From Gracilaria domingensis (taxonomy: Eukaryota > Rhodophyta > Florideophyceae > Gracilariales > Gracilariaceae): a DNA stretch of 64,000 bases. The stretch lies in contig VCMS01000028.1 of the NCBI GenBank assembly GCA_022539475.1, forward strand, positions 92,534 through 156,533, read 5' to 3'. The position numbers and the translations under genes are program-made. Below the pieces are notes generated by a model. It saw only the letters and a program-made list of their open reading frames with translations. It searched no databases and had not been told where the DNA came from. Of this stretch, positions 1 to 9,523 are shown in pieces. How positions within the stretch are numbered: position 1 is the first letter of the stretch; every line of letters begins with the position of its first letter.

Positions 1-257
1 CTAGGCTAATTTGACACCAGTTCGGTTCTACAGTCACCAATTGGTAAGTCTAGTAGTCCTCTAATAGTTTTGCTGACCTCGAGGGTTATACGTGCCTGCC
101 GCACACCAGTGCAGGCGTATTTACCACTTGGTCACCGTGCACTATAGGCAACGGTGGGTGCTGCCGACCTATTAGGTGTCACGTGTTTCACTCCTCCGCC
201 GGGTCGAGCCCACGCAGGGCTCCCCACTAGCAGCTCGCACCGATCGGCTATACCACA
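1..257 (+). repeat. 5' LTR, 3' portion
   Basis: Identical to 10496-10752 over all 257 bases. It ends in ...TACCACA, after which the two copies diverge. It contains two ACCANNTGGT palindromes (36-45 and 123-132). The left part of this LTR is outside the window. Confidence 0.95.
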
Positions 258-262
258 TATTT

Positions 263-278
263 TGGTCTCCCGACCTAG
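263..278 (+). promoter_or_regulatory. candidate tRNA primer-binding site
   Basis: TGGTCTCCCGACCTAG begins five bases after the 5' LTR end. It starts with TGG, the complement of a tRNA CCA end, at the place where LTR elements carry the minus-strand primer site. The matching tRNA is not in the window, so the priming species is unknown. Confidence 0.5.
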
Positions 279-390
279 AATTTGTGGATTACCAAGTGGT
301 TTTTGGAAAGGGGGGATTTGGAAGTCACGAGATACCTGAGTGGTTTGGTTGCCGTTGCCGAAGCAATTTGCTCCGACACCAGTTACCTAA

Positions 391-2658
391 ATGGAGAAAC
401 GGAGCGTCCGTCACCCAAATAGGGCGCCGAGCGCTCCACCAAGTGGTCACCCCATACGGGGTTCAGTGTCCTATCCGGTGTTGGATAACCCGGAGGACCT
501 GATTAGGAAGGAACGCCCACCGAGGGGGAAGAAGGTAGACCGAGAGGCTGGGGGCCCCTCGACCCTTCCCCGGGCTGACCAAGTGGACGGAGGAGCAGGC
601 TCCGCAAGGGCGGAGCCCGCTCCTGTAACAACCCCAGTGGTAGACCAAATGGAGGTGCCAGTCGGACCGCGACTGGACTTGGACGAGGTCACCCGAGTGG
701 TAGTTGATCGAGCCTCCCAGGAGGTCCTCGACAAGGTACCTGTGGTGGTGTTACAGTACCTCAAAAACGAGGTGCGAGGACACATCGACCGATTGGGTAT
801 GCTGGCTCTGCAGCAGCAGGGGGCTAAGCTTCAACCTGAGATGGTGGCCCAGGCCGCGCTCATGAAGCAAGCTCCCCCGCCTGCAGTAGACGCCACCAAA
901 CCACTTGGTATTCTCCACCCTAACCTTCCTACAAAACCGACTGGTGAAGGATTTATCGACCGCATGGGGAAAGGGGCCGAGCCTCCAGGGATGGAGGGCC
1001 CGAGGTACGTTTACCTCCCCCAACCTACTGGTGTAGCTCCGTCAGGACCAAGTGGTGGAGACCCTGATGGAGATTCGTCGAGCTCAGGAGACGAGCGTCG
1101 ACGTAAACCAAATGGTAAGAAGAAGAAAACCAAAAGGGGAAAGAGAAAGAGTCGCCGGTCGGACTCGGACTTTTCGTCCTCAGACACCGATTCGGATTCG
1201 TCAGGAGACGACGACCGTACAGGTTCACGACGCAAGAGGAAGGACTCTCGCAAGAAGAAAGGAAAGAATCCCCGCAAGGGTAAGACCAAAAGGTATAACG
1301 ATTCGGACTCAACTTCCGACGAGGAGACTGACCTAGAGGTGCTTACGCCGCTCAATGATTTATTCACCAAAGCGGTTGACTATCGTACCTATAGGTTAGA
1401 GAACAGACAGGCTGAGTATACCAAAGAGGTAGCTCAGAAGATAACGAAGCATCATAGGAAGCTTCGTTTCCAACTGGGTGAAACTCGCTTTAGCGGGGAT
1501 GACCCTATTGCGATCATTGATTTCCTTCAAAGGTTCAAGATCGCTTGTGATCAGAATGGGTTTTCAGAGGCAGCAGCCATGTGGCTGTTTCAATTTTACC
1601 TAACTGGTCAGGCTGGAGCGTTGCTCCACAGCCGCCTCCAAGGGAACACCATGGCGGTGGACGAAGACCAAACGGAAATGTTGACAACATACCCACAGGT
1701 GGTTAACTTCCTACTGGAAACCTACGCGACCGATGAGGTAATCCAGGAGGCGTACGCAGAGGTGCTTGCGTACCGCCAGCGCGCGGGACAAACCGAATTG
1801 GAATTCGCTCGCTCCTTATGGGCATTAGCCTCCCGCTGTGGAAGCGTCTTTACTACCAAAAGGTTGAAATCGATGTACGCCGACAACGTGGCGAAGTCTA
1901 TCCGATCACAGGTTCGTAACTACCTAGCTACCAACCGCACGGTCGACTACAACGCACTAGCCCGCCATGCACAGGGACTAGGCGACACCGTTCGGTCAGG
2001 GGCCAGGAAAGACTCCGCACCACTCGGCAAACCATCGAAGGAGAAAGGAAAGACCAGGCGGTCAGTGTTTGACGTAGAGGAAGAGGAGACCACTACGGGG
2101 GAGGCGTCCACACAATACGCCTCCCAGGGTCACCCAGTCCACTTGGTGCATGCACAACCGACAACTCGATCGCACGGTAATACCTCTTGGTCCAGCTCGC
2201 TATCCAGCGAGCCACCCTCGAGACAAACCTCAGCTCCACCATCACAGGTATCCGTACCGGTCAGCCCGGTCCTAGCGGTACCATTCAAGCAATATGGTGA
2301 ACAAGGACCATACCCGCAGCAACGGAGTGCAGTACCTACTGGAGGCCGTCCTCCATCGCGCGCGTCGTCGCTCGCAATGAAGGACCCCACAACCGGCAAT
2401 CTCCTCTGTTGGTTCTGTTTGTCGCCCCACCACTTGGCAACAGCGTGCCCAAGTGTGGCTCCGCAGAACAGGAACGCTCTCCTGACTGCTCGCCAGCAGA
2501 ACCACCAGGATATATTTGGGCCCCCGGCACGGAGCGCAGGCACGGGACACGCAAATGCGCGACCCAATGCAGCCACACCTCATCAGGTACACCTCGTCAC
2601 GGAGCAGGACCAAACGGATCCCGCCCCGCAGGCGGAAAACGCCGAACAGTTGGGATAG
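391..2658 (+). CDS. gag: Gag polyprotein of Ty3/Gypsy element
   Basis: 755 codons from ATG 391. Residues about 225-330 form a long charged tract of alternating Lys/Arg and Ser/Asp clusters. Residues about 365-520 resemble the retrotransposon gag domain (RFSGDDPIAIIDFLQRF, then an alpha-helical stretch). A CCHC zinc knuckle is at C673-x2-C676-x4-H681-x4-C686. The protein should form the particle and bind the element RNA. The last part overlaps the pol frame by at least 250 bases, and pol lies in the -1 frame. The ACCANNTGGT palindromes in gag are read in more than one codon phase, so they do not reflect a repeated peptide. Confidence 0.93.
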   Translation: MEKRSVRHPNRAPSAPPSGHPIRGSVSYPVLDNPEDLIRKERPPRGKKVDREAGGPSTLPRADQVDGGAGSARAEPAPVTTPVVDQMEVPVGPRLDLDEVTRVVVDRASQEVLDKVPVVVLQYLKNEVRGHIDRLGMLALQQQGAKLQPEMVAQAALMKQAPPPAVDATKPLGILHPNLPTKPTGEGFIDRMGKGAEPPGMEGPRYVYLPQPTGVAPSGPSGGDPDGDSSSSGDERRRKPNGKKKKTKRGKRKSRRSDSDFSSSDTDSDSSGDDDRTGSRRKRKDSRKKKGKNPRKGKTKRYNDSDSTSDEETDLEVLTPLNDLFTKAVDYRTYRLENRQAEYTKEVAQKITKHHRKLRFQLGETRFSGDDPIAIIDFLQRFKIACDQNGFSEAAAMWLFQFYLTGQAGALLHSRLQGNTMAVDEDQTEMLTTYPQVVNFLLETYATDEVIQEAYAEVLAYRQRAGQTELEFARSLWALASRCGSVFTTKRLKSMYADNVAKSIRSQVRNYLATNRTVDYNALARHAQGLGDTVRSGARKDSAPLGKPSKEKGKTRRSVFDVEEEETTTGEASTQYASQGHPVHLVHAQPTTRSHGNTSWSSSLSSEPPSRQTSAPPSQVSVPVSPVLAVPFKQYGEQGPYPQQRSAVPTGGRPPSRASSLAMKDPTTGNLLCWFCLSPHHLATACPSVAPQNRNALLTARQQNHQDIFGPPARSAGTGHANARPNAATPHQVHLVTEQDQTDPAPQAENAEQLG

Positions 2659-5600
2659 AGGCCTTCCCCAACTGTCCGAAGACGGAAGGCCTTCCAGAAC
2701 CAAGTGGTGCAAGTATGGACAATTACCCATTGGTTACAGGGGAGGAGAGCCTCATGGACGGCACCGAACCGATATGCTTTCTCAAGCATAGTAACTATAA
2801 GGTAAACGTCACCCTCGGGTTTACTTCTAACCACTTGGTACCATGCGTCACTGTCCTGGACACCGGGGCAGGACCCAATCTGGTGAATGCCAAACTATTA
2901 ACTAACAGACAACTTAATAAGCTTCAGCCATGTACATTAACTAACCCACTGGTTGACGCCAACAACAGACCACTAACCGTCATGGGAGCGCTTACCATAA
3001 TGGTATTGATTGACACCATGAGGGTCCGAGTTCGCTTCATAGTCGTTAACCAACTGGCAACAGACTGTATCCTCGGCACAACTTTTATAGACCAGTATGT
3101 CAGGGCAATTTTTCCACGTTCTAAGACAGTTCTGTTCCATAATGGCCCCCGGATCGCCATTATTGGTAACCACAAGGGTGCCTCTACGAAAGAGAACCGC
3201 ACTCAACACCAACCGGTCCCGGAAAACACACTCTCCAACAAGGTGCGATTGGCAAAGGCGGTAACAATAGCGCCTATGAACCACTTGGTAGTGAAGGTCA
3301 CATGCCAACAACCTGGCCTGTTATCCATTCAGAACCATTCACGGTTGGCCGAACGACACATGACCTTAATGGCGAATGGTATAGTCGACAACATACCGAC
3401 AAAACCGTTTCAGGTCTACCTCACTAACTTCAGCAACCGCCCGGTCAAGTTGCCAAAACACACCGTAATTGGTCTTGCCTTCCCGGCTCCCCGTACGATC
3501 TTTACGATTATACCACAATGGTCCCACGAGGTCGTGGATGCTAAGGAAGGGGGGGGCAGTGTCAATTCGTTCAATTCGTCGCGAACAGACCATATGGTGC
3601 AGCGACTAGCTGAGCGAGAAGACCAGAAACTGGAGCTCGACTCAGTGACCAATTGGAAGACGGAGGTGAATATAGGACTTGAAGGGGAAGAGCTCAGAGC
3701 TCGGATCCTTGGACTCCTGGAGCCATTCAGTACCATGTGGTCGGGTAAGCTGGGAGCCATTAAGGCCACCCAGCACAGGATTGACCTCAAACCGGACTCC
3801 CGTCCCATCCACCAACAGCCATACCGCGCGGGACATAAGGCCCGTGAGGTAGAGCTGGAGGAGGTAGAGCGGATGCTCCGCGAGGGGGTTATAGAACCGG
3901 CAAACTCGGAATGGGCTAGCCCTGTAGTGCTAGTCCAAAAACGAGGAGAGACCCGTATGAGGTTCTGTATTGACTACAGAAAACTTAATGCCGTAACGGT
4001 AAGGGACTCGTACCCCATCCCGAGGATGGATGAATGCATCGACTCCCTAGGAGATGCGAACATCTTTACCACACTGGACGCCAACTGCGGGTATTGGCAG
4101 ATCGAAATACCAGAGGGTGACCGTGATAAGACTGCGTTTACATGCCACGCAGGCCTGTATCGCTTCTTACGCATGCCGTTTGGTTTAAGAAACGCCCCCG
4201 CTACCTTCCAAAGGGCGTTAGACATCATACTGTCTAAAGTGAAGTGGACAACCGCATTGGTATACATAGATGACGTAGTCATCTACTCGAGGTCCATAGA
4301 GGAGCACTTCTCGCACGTCCAAGTGGTACTGCAGTTGCTACAAGAGGCAGGCGTGACCCTCAAACTACGAAAGTGTATGTTCTTCAACCAAGAGGTAGAG
4401 TACCTAGGGCATACAATAAGCCCCGGGAAACTCGAAGTGACCAAACGGAATATCCGAGCGGTACAGGAAGCGAAGCTCCCTACGTCGCAGACGGACATAC
4501 GATCCTTTATAGGTCTATGCAACGTCTACCGGCGGTTCATCAAGGGTTTTGCAAAGATAGCCGCACCCCTGAACGGGAGGTTGCAGAAGGGGCAGCCCAC
4601 ACACTTTGACCACCTGGAAGAGGACGAGGTAGAGGCGTTCTATACATTGAAAGCAGCGCTTCTCTCCCCACCGGTACTGGCATTGCCCAAAACGGGACTC
4701 CCGTATACACTGGACACGGATGCGTCGGACGCCCAAATAGGTTGCTGCCTAATGCAGGAACAGGAGGACGGCAAGCTCGCACCAATTGGGTATTGGAGTA
4801 GAGCTCTTAACCAAGCGGAGCAGAACTACACCGTAACGGAGAAGGAATGCCTAGCGGTTGTTTGGAGCATGCTCATGCTACGTCCTTACCTATATGGTGT
4901 GCGCTTCACGCTCCGAACGGATCACGACTCCTTGAGGTGGATATTAGGCTTGGCGGACGCATCGGGTCGTCTGGCCCGATGGCGTCTGAGACTCTCGGAG
5001 TTTGAGTACGATGTGCAGTACCGCCCCGGGGTCAAGCACCGAGTGGCGGATGCATTGTCCCGGTTGAATACCGAAGGATTGGACACTGACCCAGTGGACG
5101 ACGACATCCCATGCTTTACTATAGAACTAGCTAACCACGAGGTCAATGAAGTTCTGAAGGGATATTGGCATGATGACAGTACGTACCAAGTGGTAGTGGA
5201 GACCCTCCTTCCTGTGGAGGAAGGGGAACACGCTCCAATCACCCGTGAGGAATTCTTACGCGAACAATCGACCGATAGGTTGTGCAAAACGCTCGCTGAC
5301 GTACTTGGAAGGAAGGATTCTCATTTCGACGTCGACCACAATGGGTACCTCATCAGACGCTCACCTTTAGACGGAGCTCTCCAGAAGGTCGTACCTGAGT
5401 CATTAAGACAAAGGGTGTTATATCTGTCACACAATCCACGGCTTTCGGGGCACCCTGGAGCCACGCGGTTGTACTATACCCTTCGGAGGCAATTCTACTG
5501 GCCGCATATGGCTAACGATGTATATACCTATGTGGCGCAATGCAATTCGTGCATTAAGACCCGGGGTGGTGTGGCGAAGCACAGGAAGTACCTAAAGCTA

Positions 5601-7016
5601 TTCCCGGCGGCGGGGCCCCTGGAATTCGTAGCAATCGACATACTGGGGCCCCTGCCCAAGACCTCAGAGGGTTATCGCTTTGTAGTAGTCATAACCGACA
5701 GGTTCACAAAGCTCACCAGAGCCATACCTCTGAAGAACCAAACGGCAACGACACTAGCGACAGCCTTCCTGGAGAATTGGGTCTACCCGTACGGTGCTCC
5801 CATGTACCTACTGACCGATAACGGTTCGAACCTAGCTTCTAAGTTCTTCGAGGCGGTTTGTACAATGCTAGGAGTCAAGCACTACTTTACCACGGCCTAT
5901 CATCCGCAAACAAACGGCCAAGTGGAACGCTTCAACAAGACCCTAGTGGCACGCCTACGGCACTATGTCGAAGAGCACCAAACCACATGGTCGGAGTATG
6001 TCCAACCATTGACATATGCGTACAACCTCCAGGTCCAAAGGGTCACTCAAACAACCCCATTCGACCTGGTACTTTCGCGAACACCACATGGTATTATCGT
6101 CCAGCCCGGACCTGACCGCTCGGAAGCGGCCGGGACACTCACACCGGCGAAGGTCAAGAGAGACATACTCCAGAAGTTACGCGCCGCTTTGGCTGCTGCC
6201 AAAGTTAAGATGACAGCAGCCCAAGAACGGTATAAAGCGGACTATGACCGAACGGTGAGCAAAGTGACCAAAGTGGTAGCAGGAGACATGGTCTTCCTTG
6301 ACGTGCCACCAAAAGGTAAGCGACCAACCCCAGCGGAGATGGAAGAGGACATCCGCCTTGAGGAGGATATCAATTCTAAACTACTACCCAAGTCCACGGG
6401 ACCATACAAGGTGATTCGCTCCGACGAGCATACCGCTACGGTCATAATGGAAGGTTTGGAGAACACGGTCTCCATCGACAGGATTGTCAAGGCCGCACAA
6501 CCGACGACAGCGAATGCACAACCAATAGGTGAGCCAACGCAGCAGGAAGCGGAGAGGGAGCAAACGTCTCCCATACCCCCTCCTATGATGAGTCAGCCGA
6601 GCGGTCAACCTTCCACCAGAGCCGTAACGGCTGACCCCACGACCCAAGCGGCACAGGAGATCGAGCCTAGGCAAGACCAACGGGTCACACCACCCACGGG
6701 GAGCCACGCACCCCATGACCAAATGGAAGAGTCACACCCTCAAGTAGACACTCAGGAGTGCGCTATTGACACCATTGTAGGTCACGAACACACCACAAAG
6801 GGTATGCGCTACCGGGTAAGATGGTATGGATGGTCGCCCGAGCACGACTCTATGGAACCACCTGGTCATATCCCTAACAACTTCATCATCCGATACTGGC
6901 GCAAACAAGGGCGAACGCCCCCACCAACTGGTATTGCTTCGCGTGGTACGCGCGCTAAGGAAAGGGGGGGGGTTATCGAAGCCGTTGAACGCCACGCTAC
7001 ACGAAAAGCTAACTAA
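2409..7016 (+). CDS. pol: Pol polyprotein (PR-RT-RH-IN-chromodomain)
   Basis: Open for 1535 codons in the -1 frame relative to gag. The frame opens at a TTG, not an ATG, so expression by -1 frameshifting from gag is the natural reading; I see no textbook X_XXY_YYZ heptamer. Aspartic protease: LDTGAG near residue 149. Reverse transcriptase: FCIDYRKLN near 517 and the catalytic YIDD near 618. RNase H: DTDASD near 768. Integrase: HHCC zinc-binding region near 1007-1050 and DDE residues in AIDILG (1074), LTDNGS (1134) and GQVERF (1170). Chromodomain: about 1446-1497, with YRVRWYGWSPEHDS. Chromodomains of such elements guide integration to particular chromatin. No stop or gap interrupts the frame, so the enzyme looks intact. 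Confidence 0.96.
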   Translation: MVLFVAPPLGNSVPKCGSAEQERSPDCSPAEPPGYIWAPGTERRHGTRKCATQCSHTSSGTPRHGAGPNGSRPAGGKRRTVGIEAFPNCPKTEGLPEPSGASMDNYPLVTGEESLMDGTEPICFLKHSNYKVNVTLGFTSNHLVPCVTVLDTGAGPNLVNAKLLTNRQLNKLQPCTLTNPLVDANNRPLTVMGALTIMVLIDTMRVRVRFIVVNQLATDCILGTTFIDQYVRAIFPRSKTVLFHNGPRIAIIGNHKGASTKENRTQHQPVPENTLSNKVRLAKAVTIAPMNHLVVKVTCQQPGLLSIQNHSRLAERHMTLMANGIVDNIPTKPFQVYLTNFSNRPVKLPKHTVIGLAFPAPRTIFTIIPQWSHEVVDAKEGGGSVNSFNSSRTDHMVQRLAEREDQKLELDSVTNWKTEVNIGLEGEELRARILGLLEPFSTMWSGKLGAIKATQHRIDLKPDSRPIHQQPYRAGHKAREVELEEVERMLREGVIEPANSEWASPVVLVQKRGETRMRFCIDYRKLNAVTVRDSYPIPRMDECIDSLGDANIFTTLDANCGYWQIEIPEGDRDKTAFTCHAGLYRFLRMPFGLRNAPATFQRALDIILSKVKWTTALVYIDDVVIYSRSIEEHFSHVQVVLQLLQEAGVTLKLRKCMFFNQEVEYLGHTISPGKLEVTKRNIRAVQEAKLPTSQTDIRSFIGLCNVYRRFIKGFAKIAAPLNGRLQKGQPTHFDHLEEDEVEAFYTLKAALLSPPVLALPKTGLPYTLDTDASDAQIGCCLMQEQEDGKLAPIGYWSRALNQAEQNYTVTEKECLAVVWSMLMLRPYLYGVRFTLRTDHDSLRWILGLADASGRLARWRLRLSEFEYDVQYRPGVKHRVADALSRLNTEGLDTDPVDDDIPCFTIELANHEVNEVLKGYWHDDSTYQVVVETLLPVEEGEHAPITREEFLREQSTDRLCKTLADVLGRKDSHFDVDHNGYLIRRSPLDGALQKVVPESLRQRVLYLSHNPRLSGHPGATRLYYTLRRQFYWPHMANDVYTYVAQCNSCIKTRGGVAKHRKYLKLFPAAGPLEFVAIDILGPLPKTSEGYRFVVVITDRFTKLTRAIPLKNQTATTLATAFLENWVYPYGAPMYLLTDNGSNLASKFFEAVCTMLGVKHYFTTAYHPQTNGQVERFNKTLVARLRHYVEEHQTTWSEYVQPLTYAYNLQVQRVTQTTPFDLVLSRTPHGIIVQPGPDRSEAAGTLTPAKVKRDILQKLRAALAAAKVKMTAAQERYKADYDRTVSKVTKVVAGDMVFLDVPPKGKRPTPAEMEEDIRLEEDINSKLLPKSTGPYKVIRSDEHTATVIMEGLENTVSIDRIVKAAQPTTANAQPIGEPTQQEAEREQTSPIPPPMMSQPSGQPSTRAVTADPTTQAAQEIEPRQDQRVTPPTGSHAPHDQMEESHPQVDTQECAIDTIVGHEHTTKGMRYRVRWYGWSPEHDSMEPPGHIPNNFIIRYWRKQGRTPPPTGIASRGTRAKERGGVIEAVERHATRKAN

Positions 7017-7110
7017 CTAACCTAACAGGAAAACAAAAGAAGATCAGAGATCACAATGCAAGACACTTTATTAGTCGAGAAGAATCCACGAGAGGGAACC
7101 ACGAGGTGAC

Positions 7111-8502
7111 TTAGGAGGCCTTGGAGGACCCACGGCCACGTCCGCGTCCACGACTGGTTCCACGACCGCGAGCACGTCCACGGGAGGTCCCGCGAGATGA
7201 AGCGGAACCTCCACGACCAGAGGACACCGACATAGGTCCGGCGGAGCTTCCGCCCCCGCCGCTAGCCGCGCTCGGTGGCGCACCACCACTTGGTAAGGGA
7301 GCAGAAGTACCAGCAGGTCCCGCAGGGGTACCGCTGCTGACTACCGGCATGGTATTCGCAGGACCAGTGGGTGGATGGAAGGAAGGCGGTAAGCTAGACG
7401 GAGGGATGCCACCAGAGGTCGGAGGAGCAAGACCACTAGACGGCCCTGCACCGGGGGTCAGACCAGTAGGCGGCCTAGGAGCACCGGACGTCGGCGGAAG
7501 CGGAGCCGAACGGAAACCAGTTGAGAAACCACTTGGTGCTCCTGTCCCAGTACTTGCTGGAGGAAGAGGAACGTTGTGAGGACCAAGCGGAGTATGGAAA
7601 GGTGCCGAAGAATCACCACCAGGAGGTCCACCAGGGAGTTGATACGTACCAAGGCCACCAAAGCCTACCATTGGGGTCGCAGGTTGCTGTGACGCAGGAG
7701 CGTACGGGTTGAAACTTTCCACCGGGGGTCGATGTAACGGCGCGTGGCCTTCCACAAGGTTGCTCAACTGACCAACATAGGCTGTCACCTCACGGTAGAG
7801 ATTGCGCTGGAAGTAGTCGCGGAACTGTCGCAGCTCAGAAGTGCGCCGCTCGTGGTGAGCAACCACGGGGAGCAAGTTGGTAAGAGTATCCACAGCGGTG
7901 AGGATGTCATTGGGACCAGGACGGTTGAAGTGCACCATCGAGGCGTGGTTGAGACGAGCCAGAGCGCTCCGTATCGCGCCACTATCACCACCAGGGGGCA
8001 CCGGATTCACCGGAAGCGACTGGAAACCAACCCGAAGAGGCCCCTGGGCAGCCCGTCCGGGAGGGTGAGCAGCCGCCTGAGGGTTAGCCGGACCACTTGG
8101 AACAGGCGCAGCCACGCTGGTCGGAGGAGTAGCCTGTACAGGTGCCGACGGAGGCAATGCGGGGGACTCATAGTTCTCGGCAGCCACCATCACGGTATCG
8201 TCATTACCAAATGGGTCTTCGCCAGCCATGTGCTGCTGTTGGAGAGGCACGATGCTATGAACCTCCGGGTCGTAGACATCCCAACCCTGTTCAGGCCCCC
8301 AATTGTGGTTACCTACCGCAGTGAGGTAGCCATCCAACTGCTGCGCAGTATATTTGGTGCCCTCCACGATGTTGGAGAGCCCCATGGCACGAATGTCGCC
8401 GACCACATCGTTGGGAATATTGAAGATACGACCAACTGGTTGAGTTCCGCTGATCCCGACAGACTTGTCAGGGCAGCGCGTGTCCCAAGTCACACCTCCC
8501 AC
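7111..8502 (-). CDS. antisense ORF B of the retrotransposon, RG-rich tail, unknown function
   Basis: 463 codons read on the minus strand and ending 94 bases from the pol stop, so the two genes converge. The frame opens at a GTG inside the 3' end of ORF A and has no early ATG, which favours production as a continuation of ORF A by a +1 shift. The first 120 residues look globular (VGRIFNIPNDVVGDIRAMG, LDGYLTAVGNHNWGP). Residues about 190-260 are helical (ELRQFRDYFQRNLYREVTAY). The rest is a Pro/Gly/Ser-rich linker. The last 40 residues are an Arg/Gly/Ser tail (GRGRGRG) suited to nucleic-acid binding. No family recognised. The opposite strand also carries ORFs, but this strand gives the longer and more protein-like product. 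Confidence 0.6.
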   Translation of the reverse strand: MGGVTWDTRCPDKSVGISGTQPVGRIFNIPNDVVGDIRAMGLSNIVEGTKYTAQQLDGYLTAVGNHNWGPEQGWDVYDPEVHSIVPLQQQHMAGEDPFGNDDTVMVAAENYESPALPPSAPVQATPPTSVAAPVPSGPANPQAAAHPPGRAAQGPLRVGFQSLPVNPVPPGGDSGAIRSALARLNHASMVHFNRPGPNDILTAVDTLTNLLPVVAHHERRTSELRQFRDYFQRNLYREVTAYVGQLSNLVEGHAPLHRPPVESFNPYAPASQQPATPMVGFGGLGTYQLPGGPPGGDSSAPFHTPLGPHNVPLPPASTGTGAPSGFSTGFRSAPLPPTSGAPRPPTGLTPGAGPSSGLAPPTSGGIPPSSLPPSFHPPTGPANTMPVVSSGTPAGPAGTSAPLPSGGAPPSAASGGGGSSAGPMSVSSGRGGSASSRGTSRGRARGRGTSRGRGRGRGSSKAS

Positions 8503-9523
8503 GGTCGGTCCAATAGTTGGTATCTAAAGGGCGCTCGAACGCGACGTAATCCAGATCGACCTCGATATGGGTAGCAGGTTCGTCCAAGCGGTGAAGGATA
8601 TCGACCAAACGGCGAAAGTAGTGGACCTCCCCATCGCAGCGGATGAAGGGGAGATCCGACGGTATGGCCACGGGGATATAGTACAGGAACTTCGTGTGCC
8701 GCTGCCGCGCATGGAAACACTGTTGTCGACCGAACCGGCTCTGCTTCTCGCCCTTGCGTGGTGGAGGAGGCGCCATAGGCACCGCTTCCAAGCGGCGACA
8801 ATCCCAACGGGCAATCGTAGTATACTGCTGCAGACTCATGTGGCGAAACCGCAAGGGGCAGAAGGAGGAACTGATGTGGAAAGGCCAGTTCCCCAGAGCG
8901 ACCAACTCGGTAGAGACATCAGCAAATCGCGCACCATAGTGGGCATGCGGCTGCCCGTGCGTCCTGTTAAGGTCATGAGGATTCAGCTGTTGAGCTTCCA
9001 CCGTACCAGCGACCGCAAGAGGGTTGACGCTGCTTGGACCGGCGGCGCCCGCATAAGGATCATACCCACCGCGACCGTACGGATCTTGACGAGCGCGTGT
9101 ACTCGACCGCGTGTTGGGTTTGAAGATGCCACCGCCACGGCCGCGCGCCACCCCAGGGGTTTTGCCGGACATCCTCGACCGGGCGACAGCGGTTTCGCGA
9201 ACCGAGCGGGTGGCTTCCGATGAGGGGGAAACTTCAGAAGCGGAATATCCCTTTATAGGGTCGTAGTGCGGCTCATCCAGTACCAATTGGTTGGCCACCA
9301 CGGGGGCCTCAGCGCCCGATGGAATGGACACGGGTGTACCGGCCTGGCATGGCAGATAGAGCTGCGAAGGTTCAACCGTGTGGTAACTCGACTGAAGCGG
9401 CGCTGCTTCGTCCCCGTGATCTACCATATTGGAAGGAGAGGGAGCGGTAGTCTCTTCAGTTTCGTCTTCACGGCGTTCGAACGTCATTGACCACCCCGTT
9501 GGGGAGGCTGGTCGTTCACCCAT
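8468..9523 (-). CDS. antisense ORF A of the retrotransposon, unknown function
   Basis: 351 residues from ATG 9523 on the strand opposite gag-pol; the frame is open upstream to a TTG at 9574. I do not recognise the family. The N-terminal half is rich in Ser, Pro and acidic residues, with a Gly/Arg patch (VARGRGGGIF). The C-terminal half looks like a folded domain with many aromatic residues (FLYYIPVAIP, VHYFRRLVDILHRLDE, EVDLDYVAFERPLD). It runs directly into antisense ORF B, which overlaps it in the +1 frame, so the two probably make one protein through a frameshift or a tiny unseen intron. Extra antisense genes between pol and the 3' LTR are known in some plant LTR elements. Whether this one is expressed is inference. 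Confidence 0.65.
   Translation of the reverse strand: MGERPASPTGWSMTFERREDETEETTAPSPSNMVDHGDEAAPLQSSYHTVEPSQLYLPCQAGTPVSIPSGAEAPVVANQLVLDEPHYDPIKGYSASEVSPSSEATRSVRETAVARSRMSGKTPGVARGRGGGIFKPNTRSSTRARQDPYGRGGYDPYAGAAGPSSVNPLAVAGTVEAQQLNPHDLNRTHGQPHAHYGARFADVSTELVALGNWPFHISSSFCPLRFRHMSLQQYTTIARWDCRRLEAVPMAPPPPRKGEKQSRFGRQQCFHARQRHTKFLYYIPVAIPSDLPFIRCDGEVHYFRRLVDILHRLDEPATHIEVDLDYVAFERPLDTNYWTDRGRCDLGHALP

Noticed and set aside
7121..9223. Plus-strand open frames opposite the antisense ORFs
   Set aside because: Shorter, fragmented into several frames and with less protein-like composition than the minus-strand products; treated as shadows.
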